Shown: positions 17,175-26,263, counted from the first letter of the stretch. The stretch: DNA of 32,200 bases from Myxococcaceae bacterium (GCA_016926755.1 JAFGNZ010000260.1:1-32200), one strand, 5' to 3'. Notes: generated by a model from the sequence alone, not told the origin. Program-made: numbers and translations.

Positions 17175-18728
17175 ATGCGCGCGTCGCTCGCCCTCCACCT
17201 CGCTCTCTTTCGCCGGCAGAAGGCACAGATTGCCCGTGCCGTCGATGGCCAGCCCCCCGCCTTCCGGGCCTACGAGGCCCGCTACCGGCGGCGGACGGCG
17301 AGCTACCGACATGTCCTCTCCCTCGCCGCGGTGCACCAGCGGGTGCGGGCAGCGGACATCCTCTACGTGGGCGACTACCACACCCTGCCGCTGGCCCAGG
17401 AGACGTACCTGGGGCTGGTGGAGCGCGCTCTGGAGTCCGGTCGCCGGGTGGTGATGGCGCTGGAGTGCGTGGAGGGGCGGCACCAGGCGGCGCTGGAGGA
17501 CTACTTGACGGGCCGTCTCCCCGAGCGCGCACTGCTGGAGCGCCTCGGCCGCGCGCCGGGGCCCAGCCTGGACGGCGGGTCTGGCTTCCGTCCCCTGCTC
17601 GCCTTCGCCCGGCGCCACCGGCTCCAGGTGGTGGGCATCGATCGGCGCGTCCACGGGGAGCGCTCGCTGGAGCTCCGGGACGCGTATGCCGCCGAGCGCA
17701 TTGCCCGGGTGGCGCGCGCGGAGGATCGCCCGCAGGTGCTGGTGCTGGTGGGCCAGTACCACGTGGCGCCGTGCCACCTGCCGGCGCAGGTGGAGCGGGC
17801 GCTCGGAGAGGCACACGCGCGGCGCGGGTTGGTGGTGTACCAGAACTGCGAGGGCGTCTACTGGCGGCTGGCCCACGAGGGGCGGGCCGGCGCGGTGGAG
17901 GCGGTGGAGCTGGCGGACGAGTCGCTCTGCCTGCTCAATGCCTCGCCGGTGGTGTGCCAGCAGAGCTTCCTGGACTACCTGGAGGCCGAGTCCGGGGACA
18001 CGCCGCTGTGGGATCGGAGCGCGGCGGAGCGCTTCCGGGAGATGGCGAGCCTGATCGCCCGGCTCGCGGGCGTGCAGCCAGGCCGGGCGCTGGACGAGGT
18101 GGAGGTGGCGACGGCGGCGGATGGGGACGTGCTGGCGCGCATCCAGCAGCGCGGGCGCTTCACCCAGGCGGAGCTGGCGCAGCTGCGGCGGCACATCCTC
18201 TCGCGGGAGAGCTGCTACATCCCCCGGGCGCGGCTGGCGTACCTGGCCTCGCTGTCGCTGAACCACGCGGCGGAGGAGGCAGCCCACTTCGTGCGCCACT
18301 GCGCGGTGGGAGACGCGATGGAGGCGCCGCGGCGGGCCTCGGAGGCCTTCTACGCGCGGTGCCTGGAAGAGGCGCTGGGCTTCTTCGGCTCGAAGCTGGT
18401 GAACCCGCGGCGGGGCTGCGCGGGGCCGGCCGAGTGGGCGCGGCGGGTGGCGAGGATGAAGGGGGTGGAGCGGCAGATCGCCGCCTTCGTGCTGGCCCAC
18501 AAGGCCGCGGAGGCCGAGGGACCGGACGAGGCGGTGAAGCTGCTGCCGCTGCGGCGGGACCGGCTCTTCCATGGGGTCAGCCATGCCCTGGGGTACCTGC
18601 TCGGGGACGCGCTGTACCGGGCGTTCGACACGGGGCGGGTGGAGAAGGCGGATCTGCGAGCCCTCTTCCGCGACCCGCTGTCGGATCCCCGGAGCACGTA
18701 CTTCCAGTGGGTGCTGCGGCTGGGCTGA
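17175..18728 (+). CDS. ChaN-like (haem-binding uptake/Tiki superfamily) protein
   Basis: A 517-residue protein from the ATG at 17175. The frame is open upstream but without conservation, and no start has a clear ribosome-binding site. Residues about 58-215 match the ChaN/EreA-Tiki fold: ILYVGDYHTLPLAQETYLGL (62-81), VVMALECVEGRHQAALEDYL (92-111), and VLVLVGQYHVAP (188-199), with the histidines of the family's motif retained. In Campylobacter, ChaN is a haem-binding lipoprotein linked to iron uptake. This protein has no signal peptide or lipobox and carries about 300 extra C-terminal residues, mostly helical, that I do not recognise. It is divergent from the TonB receptor across 113 nt and 60 nt upstream of a kinase gene on the same strand. 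A role in haem or iron handling is possible; a cytosolic hydrolase-like function is the alternative. Confidence 0.72.
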   Translation: MRASLALHLALFRRQKAQIARAVDGQPPAFRAYEARYRRRTASYRHVLSLAAVHQRVRAADILYVGDYHTLPLAQETYLGLVERALESGRRVVMALECVEGRHQAALEDYLTGRLPERALLERLGRAPGPSLDGGSGFRPLLAFARRHRLQVVGIDRRVHGERSLELRDAYAAERIARVARAEDRPQVLVLVGQYHVAPCHLPAQVERALGEAHARRGLVVYQNCEGVYWRLAHEGRAGAVEAVELADESLCLLNASPVVCQQSFLDYLEAESGDTPLWDRSAAERFREMASLIARLAGVQPGRALDEVEVATAADGDVLARIQQRGRFTQAELAQLRRHILSRESCYIPRARLAYLASLSLNHAAEEAAHFVRHCAVGDAMEAPRRASEAFYARCLEEALGFFGSKLVNPRRGCAGPAEWARRVARMKGVERQIAAFVLAHKAAEAEGPDEAVKLLPLRRDRLFHGVSHALGYLLGDALYRAFDTGRVEKADLRALFRDPLSDPRSTYFQWVLRLG

Positions 18729-18788
18729 CGCCCTGGGGCTTCGACTCCGCGAGCAGGTCCCCCCTTCCCTGAGTAGAATGGCGGCCGC

Positions 18789-20477
18789 ATGGCCCTTCAA
18801 CCCGGAAAGCGGTTCGGCCGCTACGAGCTGGTGTTCCGGCTCGGCCACGGCGGCATGGCCGAGACCTGGCGCGCCAGGCTGCTGGGAGAGGCGGGCTTCA
18901 CCAAGACCGTCCTCATCAAGAAGGTGCTGCCCGAGTACGCCGACGACTACGCCTTCACCAGCATGTTGATCAGCGAGGCGCGCATCTCCGGCACGCTCAC
19001 CCACAACAACATCGCCCAGGTCTTCGACTTCGGCCGCGTGGACAACGAGTACTTCCTGGCGATGGAGTACGTGGACGGCCAGCCGCTCCACGGCATCATC
19101 CACCGCGCGCTCCACTCCGGCTTTCCCGCGGTGCCCGTCGCTCCCGCGGCCTTCATCGGCCTGGAGCTGTGCCGGGGCCTGCACTACGCCCACACCCGCA
19201 AGGACGAGAGCGGCAAGCCGCTGGGCGTCGTCCACCGCGACATCTCTCCGGAGAACGTGCTCGTCAGCTACGAGGGCCAGGTCAAGATCATCGACTTCGG
19301 GCTGGCCAAGGCCCGCGAGCTGCGCGGGTTCACCACCGAGCCCGGGGTGGTGAAGGGCAAGTACCTGTTCTTCTCCCCCGAGCAGGCACGAGGCGAGGAG
19401 GTGGACGCGCGCACGGACGTGTGGGCCACCGGCATCGTCCTCTACGAGATGCTGTGCGGGAAGCTCCCGGTCGAGGGCCCCGAGTACGTCGTGCTGCCCA
19501 AGCTCAGCCAGGGCCAGTTCCCCCGCCCCCGAGAGCTCAACCCGAGGGTGCCCAAGGAGCTGGAAGACATCATCATGGGGGCGCTCGCCCTCCGCCGGGA
19601 GGAGCGCTACGCCTCCTGCCATGTCTTCGGAGACGCGCTGGCGCGCTTCCTGGTCTCCGCCGCGCCGAGCTTCTCCTCGATGGCGCTCTCGTACCTCGTC
19701 CAGGAGCTGTTCCGCGAGGAGATGAGGCGCGAGGGGCGGGACATCCACATGCCCGCCTCGTTCCAGCAGGAGCTCGCCTCATGGCGGGCCGAGCCTCAGG
19801 CCCCCGCCCCCGCGCAGCCGCCCCCAGCACCACCGGCGACCGTCTCCGAGAGCCCTCGCCTCGCGGAGCCCCAGAAGCCCACCCTCCTCGCGAAGTGGAA
19901 GCAGTGGCGCCTGGCAGGCGGCGCGGCGCTCGCGGTGCTGGCCGTCGCCCTGTTCTTCATCCTCCGGAGCGAGCCGCAGCCTGAGCCCCAGGAAGCTCCC
20001 GCGGTGTCCCAGCCAGCACCGCAGGAGCCCCCCGCGGCAGCCCCCCCCACCGAGGTGGCGCCTCCCGCCGCGAGCGCGAAGCCGCCGGTTCCCTCGCCAG
20101 ACTACGATCGGCTCCTCGAGCGGGCGGGGGCGGCCCTCTCGAGCCGGCGCTACCGGGCCGCCGAGGGGAACTATCGCATGGCCCTGAAGCTCTACCCGGC
20201 CTCGCTGGAGGCGAAGGAGGGGCTGGGCTTCTCGCTGGTGCTGGGAAGAAACAGCGACGAGAGCTACGAGGAGGCGGCGACACTGCTGAAGGAGGTCGTC
20301 GAAGGGGACCCCATGAGTGCCCGCGCGTGGTTTGCCCTGGGCCTGGCGCTTCAGGGGCTCCAGGACGAAGACGAGGCGGCCGACGCCTACAGGAAGACCC
20401 TGGTCCTGGAGCCTTCCGGGAGGTTCGCCTCCGACGCCCGCCGCGCGCTCAGTCAGATGGGCAAGCGCGAGAGATAG
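18789..20477 (+). CDS. Ser/Thr protein kinase with membrane helix and TPR domain
   Basis: 562 residues. The N-terminal eukaryote-like kinase (about 11-290) has the glycine loop GHGGMAETW (19-27), ATP-binding Lys44 in VLIKK, catalytic loop HRDISPENVL (149-158), DFG (169-171) and SPE (196-198), all intact. The Ile-Ser-Pro-Glu form of the catalytic loop is typical of myxobacterial kinases. One transmembrane helix (375-392) follows an Ala/Pro-rich juxtamembrane stretch, and another Pro-rich segment (about 395-440) leads to TPR-like helices (about 446-555) on the far side of the membrane. The kinase thus probably senses through a periplasmic TPR region and signals in the cytosol. The ATG at 18789 has only a weak ribosome-binding site. 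It is 60 nt downstream of the ChaN-like gene, so co-transcription is possible. Confidence 0.94.
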   Translation: MALQPGKRFGRYELVFRLGHGGMAETWRARLLGEAGFTKTVLIKKVLPEYADDYAFTSMLISEARISGTLTHNNIAQVFDFGRVDNEYFLAMEYVDGQPLHGIIHRALHSGFPAVPVAPAAFIGLELCRGLHYAHTRKDESGKPLGVVHRDISPENVLVSYEGQVKIIDFGLAKARELRGFTTEPGVVKGKYLFFSPEQARGEEVDARTDVWATGIVLYEMLCGKLPVEGPEYVVLPKLSQGQFPRPRELNPRVPKELEDIIMGALALRREERYASCHVFGDALARFLVSAAPSFSSMALSYLVQELFREEMRREGRDIHMPASFQQELASWRAEPQAPAPAQPPPAPPATVSESPRLAEPQKPTLLAKWKQWRLAGGAALAVLAVALFFILRSEPQPEPQEAPAVSQPAPQEPPAAAPPTEVAPPAASAKPPVPSPDYDRLLERAGAALSSRRYRAAEGNYRMALKLYPASLEAKEGLGFSLVLGRNSDESYEEAATLLKEVVEGDPMSARAWFALGLALQGLQDEDEAADAYRKTLVLEPSGRFASDARRALSQMGKRER

Positions 20478-20496
20478 CCACCGCCTGAGCCTCGGC

Positions 20497-20973
20497 TCAC
20501 CGCGCCTGCTTCGCGCGGGTCCCCGCCTGCTTGCGCGCCCCGGACTTCTTCGCGGCCGTGCGCTTCTTCACGGGCGCCGCCTTCTTGGGGCCCGCCGCCT
20601 TCGCGCCGCTGCCAATCTGCGCCACCAGCGTCTTCGGGGCCACGGCGCGGTAGCTCTCGTCGATCCACTGGCGCAGCAGCTCCAGCGGGGGCTTCTCGCC
20701 CTTGGCGAAGCTGGCGGAGACCCAGCCGCTCTTGCCCAGGCCATAGCCGGTGGGCGTGGCGAACGGCATCATCAGGGCGGCGGCATTCGAGTGCGGCAGC
20801 TTGACGGACAGCCCGAGCCCCCCCGCCTCATGCCCCATGAAGAGGAAGGCCTTGCCCTTCACCTTGATGGCGCGGTGGCCCCAGGGGAAGTCCTCCTGGG
20901 CGCCGGGGTAGCCGAGCGAGAAGTCTCGCAGGGCCAGCTCGTGCGGGTTGTCCAGACTGTTGGATTGGGACAT
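20497..20973 (-). CDS. MmcQ/YjbR-family protein with basic C-terminal tail
   Basis: 158 residues. Residues about 10-112 match the MmcQ/YjbR (CyaY-like fold) family: FPWGHRAIKVKGKAFLFMG, LSVKLPHSNAAALM and the GWVSASF segment before an LLRQWIDESYRAVAPK helix. The biochemical role of the family is unsettled; double-stranded DNA binding has been proposed from structure. From about 118 the protein has a Lys/Ala/Arg-rich tail (PKKAAPVKKRTAAKKSGARK and onward) like the tails of H1-like or HU-fusion proteins of high-GC bacteria, which favours nucleic-acid binding. The stop is 19 nt from the stop of the convergent kinase; a small hairpin (20486-20499) covers this gap. The start ATG at 20973 is preceded by an AGGAACCCC stretch. 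Confidence 0.85.
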   Translation of the reverse strand: MSQSNSLDNPHELALRDFSLGYPGAQEDFPWGHRAIKVKGKAFLFMGHEAGGLGLSVKLPHSNAAALMMPFATPTGYGLGKSGWVSASFAKGEKPPLELLRQWIDESYRAVAPKTLVAQIGSGAKAAGPKKAAPVKKRTAAKKSGARKQAGTRAKQAR

Positions 20974-21066
20974 GGGGTTCCTCGGATTCGCGGGCGCCTC
21001 ACTCTACCCTTCCGATTCTCCCCTCAAGCGGGTTTGATTCGGGAATCAACGCCGGGAGCAGACCGA

Positions 21067-22650
21067 ATGAAGATGAAGGACCGCGTGGAGAAGCTGGCCG
21101 AGCACCGCCGCCGCAACGAGGGCATGGGCGGCCCAGAGCGCGTGGAGCGCCAGAGGGCCAGGGGCAAGCTGGACGCCCGCTCGCGCATGAAGCTCCTCTT
21201 CGATCCGGGCACCTTCGAGGAGCTGGGGCTGCTGGCGGCGCATCACGGCAACCTCCCGGAGGAGGAAGAGGCGGACAAGCCCTCTTCGGCGGACGGCGTC
21301 ATCACGGGCACGGGAGAGATCGACGGGCGCCCGGTGGCCGCGGCGATCTACGACTTCACGGTGTTCGGCGGCTCGATCGGCGAGATCGGCGAGCGCAAGG
21401 TGGCGCGGCTGAGGGATCTGGCGCTCAAGAACCGGATCCCCATGGTGTGGCTGGTGGACTCGGGTGGAGCGCGGCTGGATGCGTCGGCGGGGATCGATCC
21501 GCGGCGCATCGCGGGCTTCGCGGACACGGGCTACCTCTTCCGCGAGCAGGTGGTGATGAGCGGGGTGATCCCGCAGGTGGCGGCGATGATGGGGCCGGGG
21601 GCCGCGGGCACGGCGTACATCCCGGCGCTGGCGGACTTCCTGCCCATGGTGAAGGGGACGAGCTCGATCGCGATCGGCGGCCCGTACCTGGTGGAGTCCG
21701 TGGTGGGCGAGAAGGTGACGGAGGAGGAGCTGGGCGGCTCCAAGGTGCACAACGAGCTCTCGGGCGTGGCGGACGCGGAGTACGCGGACGACAAGGCGTG
21801 CCTCGAGGCGGTGCGCGAGTACCTGTCCTTCTTCCCCTCGCACTGCGAGGACAAGCCGCCGCGGCGGCCCACGGCGGATCCGTTCGATCGGCGGGACGAG
21901 GATCTGCTGAAGGTGGTGCCGGAGAGCACGCGGCAGGCGTTCGACATGCACAAGGTCATCCTGTCGCTGGTGGATGACCGGAAGTTCTTCCCGCTCAAGC
22001 CGCGCTGGGCGCGCAACGTGATCACGGGGCTGGCGCGGATCGACGGCTACCCGGTGGGCGTGGTGGCGAACAACTCGATGTTCATGGGCGGCATCCTCGA
22101 CGTGAACTCGGCGGACAAGGCGGCGCGGTTCATCAACCTGTGCGACGCCTTCAACATCCCCCTGGTATTCCTGCAGGACGTGCCGGGCTTCATGGTGGGC
22201 ACGAAGGTGGAGCAGCAGGGCATCATCCGCCACGGGGCGAAGATGATGTACGCGGTGGCGAGCGCCACGGTGCCCAAGTTCACGGTGGTGGTGCGCAAGG
22301 GCTACGGCGCGGGCTACTACGTGATGAACGGGCGGGCGTTCGAGCCGGACCTGCTGCTGGCGTGGCCGGGGGCGGAGATCGGGGTGATGGGGCCGGAGGG
22401 GATGGTGTCGATCGCGGCGCGCAAGCTGCTGCAGAGCGCGGAGAGCCCCGAGGCGGCCGAGGCGATGAAGAAGGAGCTGGCGGAGAACCTGCGCCAGCAC
22501 ATCCGCATCGAGCGCACGGCGGCGCTGGCGATGGTGGACGACGTGGTGGATCCGCGGGACACGCGCCGGCTGCTGGCGCGGGCGCTCAAGCGCACGGCGC
22601 ACAAGAAAGTGGAGCGCCCCTTCCGCCGCCGGGAGATCTCCCCGGTCTGA
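21067..22650 (+). CDS. Acyl-CoA carboxylase, carboxyltransferase (beta) subunit
   Basis: A 527-residue member of the PccB/MccB-type carboxyltransferase family; it transfers CO2 from carboxybiotin to an acyl-CoA such as propionyl-, acetyl- or methylcrotonyl-CoA. Two crotonase-like halves are present. The N-terminal half has the oxyanion-type VWLVDSGGARLDASAG and GPGAAGTAYIPALADF segments. The C-terminal half has ANNSMFMGGILDVNSADKAARFI, LVFLQDVPGFMVGTKVE and KGYGAGYYVMNGRAFEPD. The sequence looks catalytically complete. I chose the ATG at 21067, with GGGAG about 8 nt upstream; the open frame extends further but over the neighbouring gene. No biotin carboxylase or carrier gene lies next to it, so the alpha subunit must be elsewhere. 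The substrate is not decidable here, though proximity to the lysine-to-crotonyl-CoA operon is suggestive. Confidence 0.94.
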   Translation: MKMKDRVEKLAEHRRRNEGMGGPERVERQRARGKLDARSRMKLLFDPGTFEELGLLAAHHGNLPEEEEADKPSSADGVITGTGEIDGRPVAAAIYDFTVFGGSIGEIGERKVARLRDLALKNRIPMVWLVDSGGARLDASAGIDPRRIAGFADTGYLFREQVVMSGVIPQVAAMMGPGAAGTAYIPALADFLPMVKGTSSIAIGGPYLVESVVGEKVTEEELGGSKVHNELSGVADAEYADDKACLEAVREYLSFFPSHCEDKPPRRPTADPFDRRDEDLLKVVPESTRQAFDMHKVILSLVDDRKFFPLKPRWARNVITGLARIDGYPVGVVANNSMFMGGILDVNSADKAARFINLCDAFNIPLVFLQDVPGFMVGTKVEQQGIIRHGAKMMYAVASATVPKFTVVVRKGYGAGYYVMNGRAFEPDLLLAWPGAEIGVMGPEGMVSIAARKLLQSAESPEAAEAMKKELAENLRQHIRIERTAALAMVDDVVDPRDTRRLLARALKRTAHKKVERPFRRREISPV

Positions 22651-22664
22651 GCCTTGAGGCCGGA

Positions 22665-22681
22665 GGGGAGAAGCCCTCCCC
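22665..22681. terminator. Convergent short hairpin
   Basis: GGGGAG (22665-22670), loop AAGCC, CTCCCC (22676-22681), in the 30-nt gap between the convergent carboxylase and methyltransferase stops. The position fits a bidirectional terminator, but the stem is only 6 bp and has no T-run. Confidence 0.3.
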
Positions 22682-23472
22682 TACCGTGCCGCCGGTTTCA
22701 CCGCGCGCGTCGCGCAGAGGGTGGACATGTGCTCCGAGAGCCGGTCTCCCTCGACGTGCTTGTCCTCGTAGAAGCCCGCGAGGAGGAAGCCCGCGTCGAG
22801 CTGCCCGCCGATCTGGTCCTCCAGCGAGTGCGCGATGCACAGGGGCTCGCCCTTGTCCGTGTACCGGCGCCGCTCCTCATCCGTGAGGCTGGTGAAGTCC
22901 GAGTAGGGCATCTTGTACTTGAGCTGCAGGACGCCCTTCGGCTCCAACTCCGGGTCGATCAAAAACATGATCGGGTTGCAGAACCCGGACAGCAGCGTGC
23001 CTCCCGGGCGCAGCACACGGTACGCCTCACGCCACACGCGCCGGATGTCCTCCACGAAGCAGTTGGAGCACGGGTGGAAGATCAGATCGAAGCTCGCATC
23101 CGGGAAGACAGAGAGATCCCGCATGTCACCCTCGACGAGCCGGATCGACAGGCCCTCCCGCTCCGCCACGAGCCGATCCTGCCCGAGCTGCGCCGGCGAG
23201 TTGTCGAAGATCGTCACCCGAGCCCCCGCCGCCGCCAGCACCGGCCCCTGCTGTCCGCCCGCGCTCGCCAGCCCCAGGAGCTCCTTGCCCCTCAGCTCCC
23301 CGAACCACTCCCGGGGCACGGGCTTGTGAGGCGTCAGGATGACGCTCCACTCCCCCCTGCGCGCGGCGGCGATGACCTCCGGGCCCACGGGCACCGTCCA
23401 CATGTCCCCCTTCGCCACCTGCCGATCCCACGCCTCGCGGTTGTACGCGCGGACATCCACTTCAGCCTTCAT
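22681..23472 (-). CDS. Class I SAM-dependent methyltransferase
   Basis: 263 residues with the Methyltransf_11/25-type core: motif I region [20 protein letters not shown] (65-84), acidic strand end VTIFDNS (86-92, Asp90 for the SAM ribose), [19 protein letters not shown] (114-132), and motif IV-V region [16 protein letters not shown] (148-163). The C-terminal part carries an unusual [10 protein letters not shown] segment and a [13 protein letters not shown] insert that probably shapes the acceptor pocket. The substrate is unknown; small-molecule methylation is more likely than nucleic acid. The start overlaps the last 11 nt of the SDR gene upstream, so it is the last gene of the lysine catabolic operon by arrangement, though its role there is unclear. 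Confidence 0.9.
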   Translation of the reverse strand: MKAEVDVRAYNREAWDRQVAKGDMWTVPVGPEVIAAARRGEWSVILTPHKPVPREWFGELRGKELLGLASAGGQQGPVLAAAGARVTIFDNSPAQLGQDRLVAEREGLSIRLVEGDMRDLSVFPDASFDLIFHPCSNCFVEDIRRVWREAYRVLRPGGTLLSGFCNPIMFLIDPELEPKGVLQLKYKMPYSDFTSLTDEERRRYTDKGEPLCIAHSLEDQIGGQLDAGFLLAGFYEDKHVEGDRLSEHMSTLCATRAVKPAAR

Positions 23473-24238
23473 GCAGCACCCGGCCTTCCATGCCGCCGGC
23501 CACGGTGACGATCTCGCCTGTCACGTGCCCGGAGACGCGATCCGACGCGAGCGTCACGATGACTCGCGCCACGTCCTCGGGCTGCCCCACCTTGCGCAGC
23601 GCCATCGTCCGCGTCACCCGCGAGAGGAACGCCGGATCCTGGAGCTTCGCCCGGTTGCGATCCACCTCCGTCCACCCCGGGCACACCACGTTCACCCGCG
23701 CCCTCGGCGCGATGCGGCCCAGCTCGTTCTTCAAGCTCTTCACGAAGCCGTTCGCCAGCGCGCCCTTGGCCGCCGCGTAGTCCGAGTGCCCCGCCTCGCC
23801 GAAGAGGCCCGCCGTGGAGCTGACCAGCACCAGGCTGCCAACCTTCGTCGTCTCCACGTGGCGCAGGAAGGCCCGGCACGACAGGAACACGCTGTCCAGG
23901 TTCTCCGCCAGCGTCCGGCGCCACCGCTCCAGGGACATCCGCCACACGGGCTCATCCACGGGGGGCCAGTAGCCCGCGTTGGCCACCAGCACATCCAGCC
24001 GCCCGAGCGCCTTCACGGCCTCGGGGATGAGCGCGTCCACCTCGGCCTCGGACGTCAGATCCGCGCGCAGCGCCACGCCCCCCACCTCCGCCGCCAGCGC
24101 CCGCGCCTGCTCCTCCTTCGTCCGGTAGTGCACCGCCACCCGCGCGCCCTCCTCCGCGAACGCGCGCACCGTGGCCGTGCCGATTCCTCCCGCGCCCCCC
24201 GTCACGAGGACGCCCTTCCCTCTCAGCTCCGTGTCCAT
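23462..24238 (-). CDS. Short-chain dehydrogenase/reductase
   Basis: A 258-residue classical SDR, NAD(P)-dependent. The cofactor motif TGGAGGIG is at 13-20, NAG at 87-89, catalytic Ser at 140/141 and YAAAK at 154-158 (Tyr154, Lys158); the C-terminal [15 protein letters not shown] and [10 protein letters not shown] blocks are normal. The start is the ATG at 24238, which shares one nt with the kce stop (TGATG), so the two are translationally coupled. In this operon it could reduce acetoacetate to 3-hydroxybutyrate or act on another 3-oxo product of lysine breakdown; annotation as FabG would be generic. An HYRTKEE segment after the second beta strand might point to NADPH. Substrate is inference only. 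Confidence 0.92.
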   Translation of the reverse strand: MDTELRGKGVLVTGGAGGIGTATVRAFAEEGARVAVHYRTKEEQARALAAEVGGVALRADLTSEAEVDALIPEAVKALGRLDVLVANAGYWPPVDEPVWRMSLERWRRTLAENLDSVFLSCRAFLRHVETTKVGSLVLVSSTAGLFGEAGHSDYAAAKGALANGFVKSLKNELGRIAPRARVNVVCPGWTEVDRNRAKLQDPAFLSRVTRTMALRKVGQPEDVARVIVTLASDRVSGHVTGEIVTVAGGMEGRVLHEG

Positions 24239-25065
24239 CAGGTCAGCCGCAGGATCTTCCGCGCCTCGGCCGGCGTCGCCAGCGTGCGCCCCTTCGCCGT
24301 CGCGCGCTTCGCGGCCTCGGCCACCAGCTCCCAGTTGCCCTTGGCGAGCACGCCCTTGGACACGTAGATGTTGTCCTCGAGCCCCACCCGGGCGTTGCCG
24401 CCACGCTCCGCCGCCAGCTCCACGAACGGGAGCTGGTGCCGCCCCATGGCCGCCACCGTCCACGTGCTCCCTTCGGGCAGCGACTTGATCATGAAGTCCA
24501 GCGCGTCCTCCCGCGCCGACAGCGCCCCCGGCACCCCCAGCACGAAGTCGTAGTGCGCCGGCAGCTCCACCAGCCCCTCCTTCGCCAGGGCGTTGGCCTC
24601 GTCGATCATGCCCACGTCGAAGCACTCGATCTCCGGCTTGATGCCCAGCGCCCGGATCCGCTTCGCGATGTCCCGCACCAGCGGGCGCGGGTTCCAGAAC
24701 ACGTCCGGGCCGAAGTTCACCGTCCCCGTCGTGAGCGTGGCCATGTCCGGCCGATCCTCGCCCGTGAGCGTGAGCGGCCCGCAGCGCTCGTCCACGCCCA
24801 TGCCCACCGCGCCGCCCGTGGAAGTCTGGATGATGATGTCCGTGCGCTTGCGGATCGCCCGAATCGCCGCGCGGAACAGCTCCGCGTCCTGCGACGGCTT
24901 GCCGTCCGGCGTGCGCACGTGGAGGTGGACCATCGCCGCGCCGGCCTCGCGGCACCTCACCGCGTCCTCGGCGATCTCCTCCGCCGTGATGGGCAGGTAC
25001 GGCGTCTGCTCGCGCGTGGTCTCCGCCCCTACCATCGCGGCCGTGATGACCATGGGCATGCTCAT
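24238..25065 (-). CDS. kce: 3-keto-5-aminohexanoate cleavage enzyme (BKACE family)
   Basis: A 275-residue TIM-barrel, zinc-dependent beta-keto acid cleavage enzyme (formerly DUF849). Kce condenses (S)-5-amino-3-oxohexanoate with acetyl-CoA, giving acetoacetate and 3-aminobutyryl-CoA. The zinc ligands characterised in the clostridial-type enzyme (two His in HLHVR and a Glu near position 230) are matched by His47, His49 and Glu230. The sequence from IITAAMVGAETTREQ-type N-terminus to VGLEDNIYVSKG is of the Kce subgroup. The ATG at 25065 has AGGAGG about 9 nt upstream; kal ends 18 nt before it. Among the broad BKACE family this assignment rests mainly on its neighbours kal, kamDE and kdd, which together make it secure. 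Confidence 0.93.
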   Translation of the reverse strand: MSMPMVITAAMVGAETTREQTPYLPITAEEIAEDAVRCREAGAAMVHLHVRTPDGKPSQDAELFRAAIRAIRKRTDIIIQTSTGGAVGMGVDERCGPLTLTGEDRPDMATLTTGTVNFGPDVFWNPRPLVRDIAKRIRALGIKPEIECFDVGMIDEANALAKEGLVELPAHYDFVLGVPGALSAREDALDFMIKSLPEGSTWTVAAMGRHQLPFVELAAERGGNARVGLEDNIYVSKGVLAKGNWELVAEAAKRATAKGRTLATPAEARKILRLT

Positions 25066-25083
25066 GACTTCCCCCCTCCTGGG

Positions 25084-25476
25084 TTACCGCGGGATGCGCT
25101 GCTTGTCCTTGGGAACGACGCAGGTGCCCGAAGCACGGCACACCACCACCGGCTCCGACAACAGCTCCGCCGCCGAATCGTTCACATCCGTGCGCGGCCG
25201 GATCACCTTCCGCGCCTCGAACCGCATCTTCCGCGAGGTGTTGCCCACGCTGACGATCTCGCCCTCGGCCTCGATGAAGTCCCCCGCGTACACGGGCGCC
25301 AGGAACTCCACCGAGTCATACGCGCGGAACAGCCCCTCGTCCCCGTCGTGCCGGATGCACAGCTCGGTGGCCACGTCCCCGAAGAGCCCCAGCATCCGCG
25401 CCCCGTCCACCAGGTTGCCGCCGTAGTGCGCGTCATGGCTGCTCATGCGCAGCCGGATGATGGCCTTGGTGCTCAC
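25084..25476 (-). CDS. kal: 3-aminobutyryl-CoA ammonia-lyase
   Basis: A 130-residue hotdog-fold protein that eliminates ammonia from L-3-aminobutyryl-CoA to give crotonyl-CoA, the last specific step of the beta-lysine pathway. The segment [25 protein letters not shown] (about 15-39) is characteristic of Kal, and the length is usual for it. The start is a GTG at 25476 whose GTGA overlaps the kamE stop by 4 nt. The ATG at 25443 would remove conserved N-terminal strand residues. The kamE-kal-kce order is the one seen in fermentative lysine clusters. Confidence 0.92.
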   Translation of the reverse strand: MSTKAIIRLRMSSHDAHYGGNLVDGARMLGLFGDVATELCIRHDGDEGLFRAYDSVEFLAPVYAGDFIEAEGEIVSVGNTSRKMRFEARKVIRPRTDVNDSAAELLSEPVVVCRASGTCVVPKDKQRIPR

Positions 25477-26258
25477 GTGGGCTCCCCCTGGTAGTGCGCG
25501 TTCGGATCTTCCTTGCCCAGCTTCTTCAGCAGCGCGTGGACGATGAAGTTCGCCACGTCCGAGGGCTTCGTCCCCGGCCCGAAGCCCGCGTCGAAGCCCA
25601 GCTCCAGCGCCAGCTTGTGGTCCACGCGCGGCCCGCCCAGCAGCAGGATCGTCTTGCCGTGGAGGCCTCGGGCCTTGGCCGCCTCGATGAACTGGCGCGA
25701 GTTGTCCTTGTGCACGTCCCGCTGCGTCACCACCTGGCTCACCAAGATGGCGTCCGCGCTCTTCGCCAGGGCTTTGGTGATGAGCTCCTCGTTGGGCACC
25801 TGGCTGCCCAGGTTGTACGCCTCGAACCACGGGTAGCGCTCCAGGCCGTAGTCGCCCGCGTACCCCTTCATGTTGAGGATCGCGTCGATGCCCACCGTGT
25901 GCGTGTCCGTGCCCGTGCACGCGCCGAAGACGACGATCCGCCGCCCCACCTTCTGCTGGATGAAGGCGTTGAGATCATCGAACCCCATCTTCTTGATGAC
26001 GAGCTCGGGGACGTCCACCTCGGCGTAGTCGATGTACATGCCCGAGCGGGCGTACACGATGAAGAAGGTGTAGTTGTCCGCGGCGCGCTCGGCGGAGGCC
26101 ACCTTCACGTCGGAGAAGCCCATCTTCCGCACGAACTGGGCGGCGGCCTCCTTGGCCTTCTCCGACAGCGGCACCGGGAACGTGAACGAGAGCTGCACCA
26201 CCCCGTCATCCCGACGGTCCCCGTAGGGGCGGATGATCTGCTTGGTCGGCTTCACCAT
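25473..26258 (-). CDS. kamE: Lysine 5,6-aminomutase, beta subunit
   Basis: A 261-residue cobalamin-binding subunit. With KamD it uses adenosylcobalamin and PLP to move the terminal amino group of D-lysine or L-beta-lysine to the adjacent carbon. After the dimerisation domain (about 1-105) comes the B12-binding Rossmann domain with [10 protein letters not shown] (116-125). His120 matches the cobalt-ligating His of the C. sticklandii enzyme, and Lys131 lies 11 residues later, the same spacing as His133 and the PLP-binding Lys144 there. Later glycine-rich loops ([17 protein letters not shown]) complete the nucleotide-tail pocket. The ATG at 26258 has GGGGAAG about 10 nt upstream. It follows a small secreted-protein gene by 5 nt, an unusual separation from kamD. 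Confidence 0.95.
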   Translation of the reverse strand: MVKPTKQIIRPYGDRRDDGVVQLSFTFPVPLSEKAKEAAAQFVRKMGFSDVKVASAERAADNYTFFIVYARSGMYIDYAEVDVPELVIKKMGFDDLNAFIQQKVGRRIVVFGACTGTDTHTVGIDAILNMKGYAGDYGLERYPWFEAYNLGSQVPNEELITKALAKSADAILVSQVVTQRDVHKDNSRQFIEAAKARGLHGKTILLLGGPRVDHKLALELGFDAGFGPGTKPSDVANFIVHALLKKLGKEDPNAHYQGEPT

Positions 26259-26263
26259 GAGGC

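Noticed and set aside
17052-19748. 898-residue minus-strand open frame across ChaN-like and kinase genes.
   Set aside because: It spans two well-supported genes on the other strand and has no recognisable domain.
21046-22602. 518-residue minus-strand frame antisense to the carboxylase gene; likewise the frames at 26890-28428 and 6427-7575.
   Set aside because: They are antisense to genes with complete catalytic motifs and have the Arg/His/Ala composition of shadows.
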